Assembly (NCBI GenBank): GCA_026874595.1 | Contig: CM049307.1 | Coordinates: 32,537,862-32,601,861, forward strand | Source of the DNA: Sipunculus nudus | Lineage: Eukaryota > Annelida > Sipuncula > Golfingiida > Sipunculidae | Length of the DNA: 64,000 nucleotides | Direction: 5' to 3' | In this document: piece by piece, positions 1-12,236 of the stretch | Layout of the letters: each line of letters opens with the position of its first letter | Position numbering within the stretch: position 1 is the stretch's first letter | Notes under the pieces: generated by a model | Told to the model about the DNA's origin: nothing | What the model saw: the letters and a program-made list of their open reading frames with translations, nothing else | The model's database searches: none | Program-made: the position numbers and the translations under genes

Positions 1-3000
1 CAAGTTAAAATGTGACACATATTTTTATCATATTAGCAAATCTAAGGAAAAACACTGCAAACCTTGATCAGCCCCACCACAGGTAAACAACTGGAAAAAG
101 AGCAAATGCTCCAGAAAAAAAGATTAGCTGCTTTAAAATTAGAAGTGATATGGGGTAAAATCAGCAATGTAGCCAAAACAAGTCTGTAAAATTTAATTTG
201 ATCACAGACTGAGAAAAGATATGCTTCAGATACAAAAAATGTACATATCTTGCTCCACATGTCAGAAACATGCATGGTCTTCATGCCTCTACTTGTGGAT
301 ATGGGTGTTTTGAACATGTTTCAATACATGCTGGCCATCTGCAGATATGAAAACTGTAAAGTGTCCAATACCTGTTCTTACTGGACTGTACATGCATGCA
401 GCAGGATAGTAATATTATGTTCCAGAACTATTATACTGAAATAGGTTTTTTCATCATTTCCAGTTAATTTTATATTACATAAAGAGTGACCCTTTTAAAA
501 CTTTTTTAATTAAGAGTGATTTGGAAGGCCTGCAAAAATTGCTTCTTACCTCCAAATTTCTACAACATTCTATATTTAAACCTAACTGAATGGTATACAT
601 GAAGTGTTCATGAGAACTGTAAATTTCCCCTTCAGTGATGATTATAATATGAATGAATCAGACACAACACTTATTCTGCATGCATGTACAAATCATCACG
701 CAGCACAACAGATATCCAATCAGCCCAAAGGTCAAAACAGCAGCACAAGATTAGAAGCTACTGATATTCATAGATCACACCCATATATGCCACTACATCT
801 CATCGTATTACAGTATTGCTCGGCTGTTAATCCAAGGATTCCTAGCTACTTAAGCTGTATTTGCCCTCAGGGCCACATTAAGCCTACCAGCTACTGAGGG
901 TTCCTGTTCTCACATGTTCTACTGGATTCCTTGACCACAATGGTACCCCAGGCTCCTGGTAAGCACAGGTATGAAGGGAGTAGGTCCTGTTAATTATCTG
1001 TTGTGGGTGTTGTAAAACCTATCTACTTCCTCTTGGTTTTTTTTTTTTCTGGAGCACTAAATGACCTTCCCTTTGGTTTGTTAAGGAACAATGCATCAGA
1101 TCTCTCTCAGACTGCTCCCACAAGACACCATGATTAAATGACTATTTTCCCTTCTATGCAGAATATGACCTCACGATGTCCCAAGAAACATGTATGCAAA
1201 GAAGCCATGATTCTTGTTTGAAAATGCTTGTCTTTGTTATGTTAAATCTATATAACCAATGCACACTATCACAAACTTCAATGTCTTGTAAGTCACCTGG
1301 AAGTTATTGAATAATCAGGACATGTAAAACCACTCAGGCACAAACAGTGCTGTACAGGACTTCCTGGAAACCAGCAGATGTGTAGCGGGGTCACTTCACA
1401 CGCTAGTTGGACCAGGGCTGTTGAAGACTAGATCTGTAGATCAGTGTAAGCCCTACATTTGTGACAACACCTGTCCTGGCTAAGATGTCCGGCGTTTAGT
1501 TTAATCAGGCCACAGATGTACACCATTGGCCACAATTGCTGTTCATTGTAATTAATTATAGCTGGCTGTGGTTAACAAGTGACTGTCAACCGGGACCTAA
1601 ATATTGATTTATTCAGGTAATTGGTATCTTGGTAATTGTCCCTCAGCTTAGTGAGTGCATGGGGATCCCCTACACAATGGTCTGCTGCAAGAAATACTGG
1701 ACACAGAGGGCAAGAATATTGGATCTATACAGACAGGCGAAAATTCTCTGAATGATGCCAAGAGAATTATTAACTATATATATTCACTTCATTGGTTTAC
1801 AAATGCTTTTAGAGTAACAGCTACTAATCAGTCCTTCCTGGTTTATAAAATGTTTCAAATATACTATTAATGTAATCAACACTTACCAACATTACCTGAG
1901 ACAATCTATTTATAATTTTTGTGTGTTTTCCTTTACCACCTGTGGCTTTTGAATAAACAGAAACTTTTGCATTTAATAAACATAAATCATTTTCTTCACA
2001 TTAAAAATATCCATTGGAAAAGCTGGTTAAGTACATGAAGGTATTTATAGGAACACAGTAACATAAGTGATGAAAGATTCAATAATCTAAATTTCACCAT
2101 AATCTCTAATTGGTACAAGTTAAATGTTCTCAAATAAATGTCTATAACAATTTATCCTTGGATAAAAGTCTAAACAATCCTAAGATAAAAGTCCTGTTCT
2201 TCTTTCTCTGGGATTCTCGTCATGTATAAACGTAAATTGGAGAGTCCAACTGCAGCTTGGCTGATCCACAAAGGCAAAGATGAACAGGCTGTGACTTCAT
2301 TCCATAAAGAAGTTTATTACATATTCCCTGTGACCTTTCCTCCTAATTTGCTACCTCTTCCTTTTAACATTTTCCTACCCTTGATACATTCATGTATCAC
2401 AAGTGATGAACAGCTGAACAATTCACACAATTCAGCACTTAATTAACACAGATCTCAATCATTACATAATGTTTAGAAACCACTGGATGTTTTGGATTTG
2501 CTATTATTAAGTAAGGCTGATACCTCCTTGTGCTGAAGTCTTAGGCATAACAACCGGTTTTATCTGGTAATAATTTTTTCTTATGATTGCAAAAATGTAG
2601 CATGAGCTATTTCTTTGAAAGAGCAGGGTATCCCTCTATGCAAGTTTAACACCTCAAGTTTTACTCTATGTCTGTGTGTATATATATGTGTGTATTGCAT
2701 TGTATTTTATTTCTTTGAAACATTGAAAATATAGGCTCAAGTGCTTTATTATTTTATTACATACAATGAAGAATGAACAAGAATACCCTAACACATACTT
2801 AAACTAATAATCTTTACAGAGGCTGATGTATACTAATATATATTCTTTAGAAATATAAAGAATTTCTTCACAAAAAAAAAAATGATGAAGAAAATGTATT
2901 CAATCACAGGGTTCACACCAACAGGGTATTTTCTTTTCTCATGCAAGGAGCATTTCATTATACATATATGTAGTTATTTTAGCATTTTAAAAAATGGAGG

Positions 3001-3634
3001 CGGTTACCTCCATCAAAAAAAAAAAAATTTTTTTATTATACAGTGCAGGTACATTTCTGTCTGATAACATTTATCATTCATGGCAACTTGGAAGACTTTC
3101 AGCAACCATTTCAGATAATTTAAGAATATTTACATAATTCTACTAATAAAAGCCATGGATTCTGAACATGACATATAATAATCCTGAAGCCCTTAATGAT
3201 ACCACTTATGAGATCATAGCCACTTCCGATATAAGTGAACCTGTCATATACTATCAACGTAAAGCTTCTCCACTGACAGACAACCAGTTTTAGGGTATTT
3301 TGATCATAACAGAGAAGCATTATAGACTTATATATTCGGTAGGCAAGCTGGTAAATTACTGGCCCAGGAGAGCTTCATCTGGCTTTGTGAGGTCTGGAAC
3401 AAGGTTTTGATATCTCCTGAACACAAAGTCTATTGAACTGCCAATCCGTCAAGTCTGGTCTGGCTGTCACAACTGGAATCAATTCAATTTCTCATCCAGA
3501 ATACTTAGGCTTAAGTTCCAACTGAAAACATCCAATTTTTTCAAACTTTTCCGGAAGTTATAACTGTTAAGATCTTTCATGATTACAATCACAAATTCAA
3601 TGACTTACATTATTTTCTGCCCAAAAATAAAAAT

Positions 3635-3732
<98 letters not shown>

Positions 3733-4660
3733 CAAGGGTAAATGCCCTTCTTATTTGAAAATGGACTGGTTGACTGAAGAGTCTATCTGGTGTAAAGAGA
3801 TTTCTACCATTTCTACTCCATGTTAGTCAAGCTAATGTCCCACAATATTTTTGTGACTTAAAAGTACTTTTAAGCTGAGGGGAACTCTGGAGTGGTATTT
3901 CTATCATTTTACAATAAGTTTATTAGTACTTCCAACTACATCGAGATCAAAAGCTGACTAAAGTGAAAGTACATTTTGCCTGTTGTTTAGAGAGGAACTT
4001 GAGAACCAGGGCTTTCTGCTAAGCACAGTGGACCGTCAGAGGACAGGATAATATTAGCTTTAACAGGCATTAGATGACTTGTCCTCCTAACACATCACCT
4101 GTCACTCACCCAGGAACCATTGCTGTGATATCAAAGCAATCATCACTCTTTGAATGATTTAAGACATGCATACCCAATGCAAAAAAAAATGTATGACTGG
4201 TTCCTATGAAAAACTGATTAAAAAACCCAATTAATAATTAAAAAGCTAATTGTGTATTATCAATCAAATGTCACTTGCAAAGCTTATTCAATTTAATCCT
4301 ATTTCCTTTTTTTTTTATCTCAACCACACCTACTGTTCATTCATCATTTTATCAGTTTGTCCAGTTATTAATCATGCACATGCAAGTATTATCAGTTACT
4401 TCTCTGACGGTGTCTGAGATCATGTAGTAAACATTTATCAAGGAGTAAATGACACTTATCTCATCTTTTGTATCAGGTAAGTATAAAAAATCAAATTTTT
4501 TTGTGAAAAAAAAGATAACTTCCACAGGAAAGTACCCCTCCTGCATGAAAATATGCCACCAGATAATGATTGAAATCCTCTGTAACCATAGCAATGCCTA
4601 CTTTATCTTTGCATGAAACCGTTTTCTCAAGGTCTAGAGTAAATGCAGCATAAATATAAC
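1..4660. other. Intronic DNA without recognisable genes
   Basis: AT-rich sequence with only short chance ORFs (up to about 90 codons) that show no family resemblance. The next PKG exon, expected downstream on the minus strand, was looked for and not found here. A higher-complexity stretch lies at about 1340-1620. The only clear repeat is the TA array at 3639-3726. Confidence 0.6.
3639..3726. repeat. (TA)n dinucleotide microsatellite
   Basis: About 88 bp of nearly pure alternating TA inside the PKG gene's downstream intron. Likely length-polymorphic. Confidence 0.95.
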
Positions 4661-5796
4661 ACAAGTGACCCATGGGTCATGACGCTCAGCTCAGTCAGCT
4701 GACTTGGAAGAGATTCGCAAAAGGAAATTTTATCATCTGAATGGTAGTATATACCCATTCAACTGAAGCATCAAACAGATTAACCAACAGGCCAAGATTG
4801 TGTCTGTATTTATATATCTCAAAAACAGAGAAAAATGCGTAAACTTTAAAAAAAAAATACAAGTGGCTCCACCAGTCTGCAAAAACTAATAAAAACACTT
4901 AATGGTCAATATCCATGCAAAAAATCATGGTGATCTATGCATCGATTGTTCAGATACTTCAGCTTTTGTATCAAATTTTCAATTATTCTGAGGGATACTT
5001 CGGAGTCTTATAGCTTGAAGGATATGGGTAACAGAGACCTAAATTCAGGTTTCCACAGACCTCCTTGCATGAAAAGATTGAAGATTCTAGGTCCAATTTG
5101 TGCCATATTAAGAGACGACTGCATCTTTAAAGGTCTCAAAAATAGAGAAAAATTAGTAAAAATTTGAAAAAATATGGTGGCACACCCAGTCTGCAGAAAC
5201 TGATGGAACACCTCATGATCCATATGTATGCAAAAATCATGACCATCAGTGTTGTAGTTATTGAGATACTGCAGCTTTTGTATCAATTTTTTCATTATTC
5301 TGGGGGTATTGTGGAGCCATACAGCTTAAAGGATATGTGTGTCAAGAATGAAGGTTCTAGGTCCAGTTGTTATGATTTGTGCCCTGTTAACAGATGTTCA
5401 TATCTTTAAAGGTTTCAATATTAGAGAAAAAATTTCCTAAAAATACCTAAACAAATACAGGTGGTGCCACCAGTCTGCAGAAACTGATGAAACACTCCAT
5501 GATCAATATCCATGCAAACAATAATGGTGATCTCTGCATCGATTGTTCAGATACTTAAGCTTTTGTATCAAATTTTCCATTATTCTGAGCTGTATTTTGG
5601 GCCCCATAGCTCGAAGGATATGGGTAACAGAGACTTAATTTCAGGTTTCCAAGGAGATTTTTCATGGACCTCTTAGAATTTCAAGTTACAAGATTCTAGG
5701 TCCAGCGGTTACAATTTGTGCCTGGTTGACAGACAGACAGACGGACAAAGAGTGATCGCAATAGCTCAGATGACTTACAGTCAGCTGAGCTAATAA
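4661..5796 (+). mobile_element. H1 rolling-circle-like nonautonomous element
   Basis: The 5' end ACAAGTGACCCATGGGTCAT contains the palindrome GACCCATGGGTC (5' hairpin) followed by GCTCAGCTCAG. The 3' end holds a hairpin, AGCTCAGATGACT-tac-AGTCAGCTGAGCT (5763-5791, one mismatch), whose right arm is the inverted match of the 5' subterminal GCTCAGCTGA. A GACAGACAGACGGAC microsatellite lies just inside the 3' end (about 5735-5755). The body is about three units of roughly 300 bp, each with a GGTGGC-CCACC site (4863, 5174, 5461), a 'gatcaatatccatgcaaa' motif and a 'gggtaacagagacctaat' motif. No protein is encoded. The layout fits Helentron-associated elements (HINE). It is closely related to the copy at 59802-62156. 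Confidence 0.75.
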
Positions 5797-5942
5797 AAAC
5801 TGTTAAAATTCTTTAAGCCATTATATTCAAGGGATGTATTTGGTACTGCATCCATTTGAAACATATTTAAGTAATGTATGTAATATTTATACATCATCAA
5901 CATTCCCTTCCACACTTTTTGTTTCTTTTTAAAGCATATTAC
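5797..5942. other. Short intronic flank beside the PKG exon
   Basis: Unremarkable AT-rich DNA between the H1 element and the exon. It holds the donor-proximal end of the downstream intron (minus strand). Confidence 0.5.
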
Positions 5943-6048
5943 CTTCGCAGAAATTTGATATTTTCTTCCTGCCTCTGGAGTCCAGTTTTCATCATGATAG
6001 CCTGGAAGACCCTCCGATCCAATACCCATACTCGAGCATTAGCCAAGG
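5943..6048 (-). CDS. PKG exon: end of cyclic-nucleotide-binding domain A
   Basis: This internal exon of a cGMP-dependent protein kinase encodes ALANARVWVLDRR followed by VFQAIMMKTGLQRQEENI and KFLR. This is the C-terminal helical part (B and C helices) of the first cGMP-binding domain, which in PKGs reads like VKLWAIDRQCFQTIMMRTG and ends near FLKSVP. On the minus strand the acceptor is a CTGTATTCCAG at 6049-6059 and the donor is AAG|GTAATA with GT at 5942-5941. The 106-nt length enters in phase 1 (two bases complete an Ala codon begun in the exon at 33574-33687) and leaves in phase 2 (AG, probably Ser, as in FLRS-V). The DRRVF and QRQEEN wording differs from the vertebrate protein but keeps the W, D/R, F-Q and IMM-TG positions. 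The following exon (VP..., second cGMP site) was not found in 1-5942. The identification rests on recalled family sequence, not on a search. Confidence 0.92.
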
Positions 6049-6603
6049 CTGGAATACAGATAAGAACAGATTATGTAAAATCAAGGAATGTTAGTTATTA
6101 TCACAAAGAACCAGTAGCACCCTTCAGTCAAGTGAGGTTAATCCATGATGAAGACTATTAGCCCTGACTGCAGACTGAGGCATGCTACTTATACAGAATA
6201 AAGCAAGTATTATCTCTACATTTGACTGTCGTTTATTTTGATGCAAAACTTATAGGAAGATCATGTCTCAGCTGACTTGAAGCAAGGGATATATATTTTA
6301 TAATTAGTTGTCTATAAAATCATTCTTCTTCTTCTCATCATTCTGGCAAAAACAGCATGAATCATGAAAATATTTTCCTGAGAAAAAGCCCTCATGTCTA
6401 GACATTTTCTCATATTCTTGGTTTAAAAATGCTTGAAGGTCAAGGTATCCCTAAGCAAAAAACGAGCTTGCTGCGCACTGTTGCTGCAAACTTGCTGCAG
6501 CTTTGCAGCAACCTTGCAGCAAGGTCACAATCTGCCATGCAAATTAGTTTGCGGCAACCTTGCTGCAGGCTTGCTGCAACCAATGTTCCCCTGCAGTCCT
6601 TTT

Positions 6604-6722
6604 CCTGCAGCCTTCTCGCACACTTTCCCGCAGCCTTCTCGCACACTTCCCGCAGCCTCGCACACTTCCTGCAGCTTCTCGCACACTTTCCTGCAGCCTT
6701 CTCGCACACTTTCCCGCAGCAG
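6604..6722. repeat. GCAGCCTTCTCGCACACTTTC minisatellite
   Basis: Five or so imperfect units of 16-23 bp of the type 'ccgcagccttctcgcacact', far more GC-rich than the surroundings. It lies in the left part of the TIR element and shares the CCGCAGCCTTC core with the 63-bp array at its right end. Confidence 0.85.
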
Positions 6723-7834
6723 GGGCCAATTAGATAGCAGCAATGATATGTATAAACAACAGCACGTGGGCTCAGTTATTGTGTACAAGCAGACATGCCA
6801 TGTCATTAGTCAGTGACTGTCTCTGCTCCAAATATAAATGCAGGTACTAAACAGAACAAGCTCTCATGAAACTCCATTTAATTTGCACATACAATTAAAC
6901 CTTAATCCATAATGGCTTTTAAATATAAACCAAACTTAATCAAGCCTTGTTAGAAATTACACCTTGATGAATATGAATCAGAGTACACACTACACAGTCA
7001 CACGAATCCTTCATGAAGTTGTGTAGCTACATAGCTGAATAAAAGTTCTGGGTGAGTTTATTGTCAGGCCAAGGACTGGAAACATGAACCACAAAGTGAC
7101 ATTAGGTTACTTCAATATTGTTAGGAATTTCCCATTTACTTAGGGTGACATCTAAAGACATAAGTCGAACAGAATTTAGCAAATCAACTTTAAATGAAGC
7201 TTAGCCTAAGTATTTTAAAGTTTGTGTGAAGATGAAAACAAAACCTTATTTAAAGTTACTGTTTCATATTCAAATCAATAAAACTCAAAATGCATTGGAG
7301 TTCAATAAATGCATGATATACATGTTAACCTCAGAATTTTTTTCATGCTGCCTTTGATATATCTGCCTTCCAGCTTGAATACATCTTTCAATCCCACCAT
7401 TAATCTTAGACTTAGTTTTTACTTTTCAACAAAATAAAATTTAATACTACACTTTCTGTGTATAAAATTACTTGAGGAAAAATCAATCATATCAGTGCTG
7501 GGCAGCCCTTTATCAATGCTTGCTGCGGCAGCCCTTAGGGTACAAATATGTAGTTCAAACTTACTGGTGGTAGTAACATAACATCCTCTCTTTGTTCCTT
7601 CCATCAACTGATTGTATGTTCTAATTAATCCAATGAGTCCTCTGAACATGCTGGATCTGTTGAATGTTACTCTTACTTGAGCTATTTGGCACAGATCTTC
7701 ATATTTTTTAGAAGAGCTAACAAAGCACTGTCTTTTCCTAATTTTGCAAAAATGGCTGCCTTTCCCTCCAAAATCAGTTTAGCCAATCACAGCAGGGTAA
7801 GACAGGAAATAGTAGAGCAAATAAAACTGTAAAA

Positions 7835-8170
7835 GACTGCGGCTAGCTGCAACCCTCCCGCAGCCTTCCTGCGCACAGCATCCAGTTAACTCTATGAGAC
7901 TGCGGCTAGCCGCAATCCTCCCGCAGCCTTTCTGCGCACAGCATCCAGTTAACTCTATGAGACTGCGGCTAGCCACAACCCTCCCGCAGCCTTCCTGCGC
8001 ACAGCATCCAGTTAACTCAATGAACTGCGGCTAGCCGCAACCCTCCCGCAGCCTTCCTGCGCACAGCATCCAGTTAACTCTATGAGACTGCGGCTAGCCG
8101 CAACCCTCCCGCAGCCTTCCTGCGCACAGCATCCAGTTAACTCTATGAGACTGTGGCTAGCCTTCCTGCA
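7835..8170. repeat. 63-bp tandem array with a GCGGCTAGCCGC palindrome
   Basis: Units start with ACTGCGG at 7836, 7899, 7962, 8024, 8087 and 8150, a period of 62-63 bp. Each carries GCGGCTAGCCGC (or a one-base variant), then CCCTCCCGCAGCCTTCCTGC and 'cagcatccagttaactctatgag'. The array is inside the TIR element 6446-8292. Its ORFs (repeating ELTGCCAQEGCGRVAASRS) are repeat translations, not genes. Confidence 0.92.
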
Positions 8171-8579
8171 CACAGTATTAAAATAAAATTCAGATTTGCT
8201 GCACACTCTTCTTGCAGCCTATTTTGGTTTCTGCTGCTATGCAGCATGGTTGCAGCAAAGCAGCGGCAAACTTTTCATTTTGCTAAGGGATATGCAAGTG
8301 TTCAGACAGAGAATTCAAACAAACATGAATTTTTTTACCTGACAATATCAAATCACTAATAAATTTGAGTATTCTATAACATGTGATAAATCATTCTCAT
8401 GGAATCAAAGGGAATATAGCTTTGACCTTTTTATAATGTGAAATGAAGATAAAACCTGACATTGTCCAAAAGTTGCAGCCTTGTTACTTCCTTAGACTTT
8501 CCGTTCAAAAAAGCTCACTGGAATTCTTGTATATGATTATAAAGCTAAAGTGTGTTTACTGGTATTTCCTGACTTATCT

Positions 8580-8740
8580 GAAGGATATTGGAGGGCATTT
8601 TGGATCCCAGAAATTAGTTCAACATAGGTGGCATCACCTGCAGGTTATAATCTAAGGTCATGCAGTCACGTGATGACAATGTCTGCAAATTTTGGTGAAG
8701 AAACCAGTAGGAGTTGTAGAGATATTTGGTAGAATGTAAT
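8580..8740 (+). mobile_element. Decayed fragment of an H6 element
   Basis: The order GGTGGCATCACCTGCAGGT, 'catgcagtcacgtgat' and 'gagatatttggta' parallels the H6 body at 26273-26390 (GGTAGCGCCACCTGCAGGT, 'agcagtcacatgatc', 'agatatttggtaacag'). Neither end of the element is present. Confidence 0.5.
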
Positions 8741-9684
8741 GGAATAACAGTCAAAGAGGTGAGCATCCACTAAATTGTTAGACAAAACATCTCTGATACT
8801 TTATACCTCCCAATCACTGACAGCTGATCTATGTAAGATTGATACATGGGGACAGAATGTGGTGATGGGTGCCTTGTTATCCTGACATTTGTCTGTGTTC
8901 TTTGAGGAGCTGACATTCAGGTATGTGTCCCCATGGCTGTGGATACCTGAAATTTTATATGTCAAACTTGTTTTGTGTCCAATATACTCAACACATCACT
9001 CAATTCAGAGTCTGTGATATTGTAGAGAAATAATGGTTTATGTTATATTGATAAAAAAGATGCAAGAAAAGGTAGGAAATGAAATGAAAAAGGGAACTGA
9101 GCAATACTTTGTGTGTATTGATAGTTATATTTCATCAACTGTAACTGGAAAACTAATTTCATTGTCAAGTACAACGAAGGTGCAGAACATTTGATTCCAT
9201 AATGTGGAATTGTGAACCATCTTTAAAATTTCCACATAAGACTTTCCATATAACTGAGTAAGCGTTGCAGAGGCATGTATCTGACTAATACTGGGCAACA
9301 TACAATTTTGAATTTTAAAACCTTAACCACATAAAAAGCAGATACACTATCTTGAGCTTTTGCAAGTACAAATATTTAGACACATGCTTGACAAGTTATG
9401 ATGGAAATGCTTCACAAATGAATCATTTGTATGGTCAGCTTCAATATGACCCTGTATATATGTTTGAAGAAACCTTTCTAGCATCCTTTCTACTGCTCTG
9501 GTTATCTGCTTGCCTGCATGGATCTATACAATTAGCTATGTATAAAGTATGCTCTTTACACAGCGCTTTACCTATAGGACTACTACCTATATCGTAAGCT
9601 CTGTTTGTTTTGACATGTATCCCGAATCACTACACCAGAGGAGAGCACTGTATTTAGTCCAATCAGATGAGACCCTGTGCTGGA

Positions 9685-9934
9685 AGACAAAACAGTTTAC
9701 CAGCCATGCGAGGAATACATGGAGCCAATGTTGTTCATTTCATTTTGAGTGACAGCTCATCTTCCTGACAACCATTTGAACAGGCCACAGGCTCGGAGAG
9801 AATGGCCCCACATGTGGTTTGCACAGGTCCTTGTGTACATAGGATGCCGGGCCAGTGAGCTCTAATTCAAACGAAATGAAACAACATAGGCTCTGTGCAC
9901 ACCTCGCTGGCTGGTTTCAGTTTTGCTGATAATG
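9685..9934. repeat. Long imperfect inverted repeat (hairpin)
   Basis: The left arm (9685-9758: CAAAACAGTTTACCAGCC, GCGAGG, GGAGCC-ATGTTGTT-CATTTC, AGCTC) and the right arm (9855-9934, read in reverse: CAAAACTGAAACCAGCC, GCGAGG, AGAGCC-ATGTTGTTTCATTTC, GAGCTC) pair over about 70 bp with mismatches, around a loop of about 95 bp. It lies in the PKG intron, is not GC-skewed like a satellite, and matches no other repeat in the window. Confidence 0.7.
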
Positions 9935-12236
9935 GATACATGGTAACGCTAACACAGCTGTAATGTCATAATTGAATTGGTCAATGATGTGAGAATGCAG
10001 AGGGTGCAATTAAAATTCGACTTTTCTTTACTAAGAGTAACCATAAAAATGTCATCAAGCAGTGCTTGAAGCCCAACTCTGAGCGGAGCCATGATGCTTG
10101 ACAAGTGTTTGTAAACTGGCATTTGGTTGGCTGTTAGTCACATCAGCAGTTTTTTCAGCAGACAGATCCACCACCTGGTGTCTAAGTGTATCATAAACGG
10201 TCAAACCAGGCAGCGGGAAAATCAGTAGCTTCTTGAGAAGCGTAAGATTTCTGCTGCCTCGGGAGCATATGTATAAAGCCTTCCAGTGTCTATGTAATGA
10301 CATTTTTCGTAGAGCATTGGTTAGAAGGTAATTAAGGAAAAGGGTGACTGGAATCTGAAATTTATCTGTACAGTATGTTAAATCAGGCCTTTTGTTTAAA
10401 TGTGTTTATTGTTGGTCAGATTGGGCAGTCTCAGGTACTGATATTTAGTGAAGGAAAATGCCACTGTTTGGAAGTATCTATATAATGCTATAATCCTAGC
10501 AAAGGATCCTTTCAAATAGAACTTGAAAATAAACTTTTAACTAAATAAAATATGTAAGTGTGGTAAACAGTAAACATTATAAATGCATATAAAATGTAAA
10601 TTAAATATCAAATGCAAATGCAATTAATTAACACACTGCAACTGACATCTACAAGGTCTTACAATTCAGCACTAAATGTTGATGATATACTTGTATGTTA
10701 TAAAAAGATGAATAACCATAAATATTAACAGAATACTGCGGTACATAATAGAGCATCAGCAAAAATTGTTGAAATAATAGAACATATTATGGACTCTAAA
10801 ACTACATTTGGATTTTTATTTAAAAATGAAATGTTTTCATACTCAAGTTGAAATTCTGAATTACTGGTGAATATATGCAAATGCACCTGTATTAGTTTTA
10901 GAAACAAATATATAAGAAACAGAAATACTTAATTATTCATGCAGGCACATTTTTTATTTTAGTTTTTAGCTAATTATATACACTTGGGTAATTTTGACAT
11001 AAAATCATTGATAAATCATTCGTTGTGAATTGAATGTGCTCAGTAATTTGCTGACATACACCACATCCTGGTCATTTTTTTATTGTCTGCTTCGTGTCCT
11101 GCTGGCATTTAGCCAATGTAGCTCCCGTCATTTCATTAACTGTGATTCCACTCCAATAAACCCAACCTCATCACCTGCATACTCTGTCAACCACCACCAT
11201 GGCTACAGACACTCACCAGGAAATGAGGTTTGTCATTTTGCTAAGGTTTCATGTCCCAAGGGGATTTCGAAGCCCTTCTATATTATTCTGAACATACAAA
11301 TACATCCCAAGCAAAAGGAATATATATAACTACTTTGCCAGAAAGCTATAATGTTTTTTTCTCTCAAATCACAACCATCCAAGAGTATCAAATAACAGAT
11401 ATTCTAATTGGATTTTTGAGGATTATATACTACAAATCAAACTTAATTTATCTTTCTTCAGGATCCACAAGCAAAGTCAAACATTCAACATTTCATCCAA
11501 GAACTAAACTTTATCCAGTGAAGTTTAAATAATGAAAATTATGAGATTTACTGAAACTGTTAATTTGGGATTTAACTACATTCTTTTGATAAAATGCAGT
11601 CATTTAATGTCTTATATATATTATAGTTTTATCATGCACAGATCACTATGATTATTCACGGATAAACTATCCATATTGAGATGATTTATTGATAATCTGT
11701 GACATATTCATTGAAAATTTCAAGGTTACTTCACTCAAGGGACTAAAATTGATATGGTTTTTAACTATCAATTTTGAGGGGAACATAAATTTTACTTGAT
11801 CACCAAATAAGTTGATGACTTTATATCATTCATTTCCTCGTACCTTTATTTCCATTATTTCCATGATTTCTTCTTGAAATCATTTTAGGAAATTATATGT
11901 CCAAAGTCGATGCAAAAGCTCATGATATTCCTATCTACCTAAGTATATGAGAATATTCAACTGCAAGGTATGCATGCCAGCTTGATCCTTGTGGTATGGG
12001 TATAACCATGTGTCTTAAATGTGTTCATGCATGGTTGATATCAAGTGCAAATTTTGCAAAATGTTATTAGATACAACTGTTCATGCAAATGGCCTGACAT
12101 CCTGTGTTTTTAGGTATATATGGCTGAATGTATTGCAAGTTTTCTGTTCTGACAGCTTTAAACTGTCTAATTATAAGTATGTGAGAAAGATAAACAAACA
12201 ACGGAAACTGATACTTAAAAAAAAAATGAAATAGAA

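Larger units (their letters stand above)
6446..8292. mobile_element. Candidate nonautonomous DNA transposon with TATCCCT TIRs
   Basis: TATCCCTAAGCAAAA at 6446-6460 is matched in inverse orientation (14 of 15) by TTTTGCTAAGGGATA at 8278-8292. Both subterminal regions are packed with GCTGCAA / TTGCAGC motifs (6470-6600 and 8210-8270), as expected of transposase-binding repeats. The ends could be flanked by TA. The interior holds two GC-rich tandem arrays (6604-6722 and 7835-8170). The ORFs of 60-130 codons over the arrays are all repeat translations, and no transposase is visible. Superfamily not assigned. Confidence 0.55.
8293..12236. other. Intronic DNA, mostly nondescript
   Basis: Apart from an H6-like fragment (about 8580-8740) and the long inverted repeat at 9685-9934, no gene or clear repeat is recognisable. 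Chance ORFs stay below 100 codons. Confidence 0.5.

Noticed and set aside
6433-6816. 127-codon and overlapping ORFs around 6430-6810 in both strands
   Set aside because: Stop-poor GC-rich minisatellite read in all frames. No start context or conserved domain.
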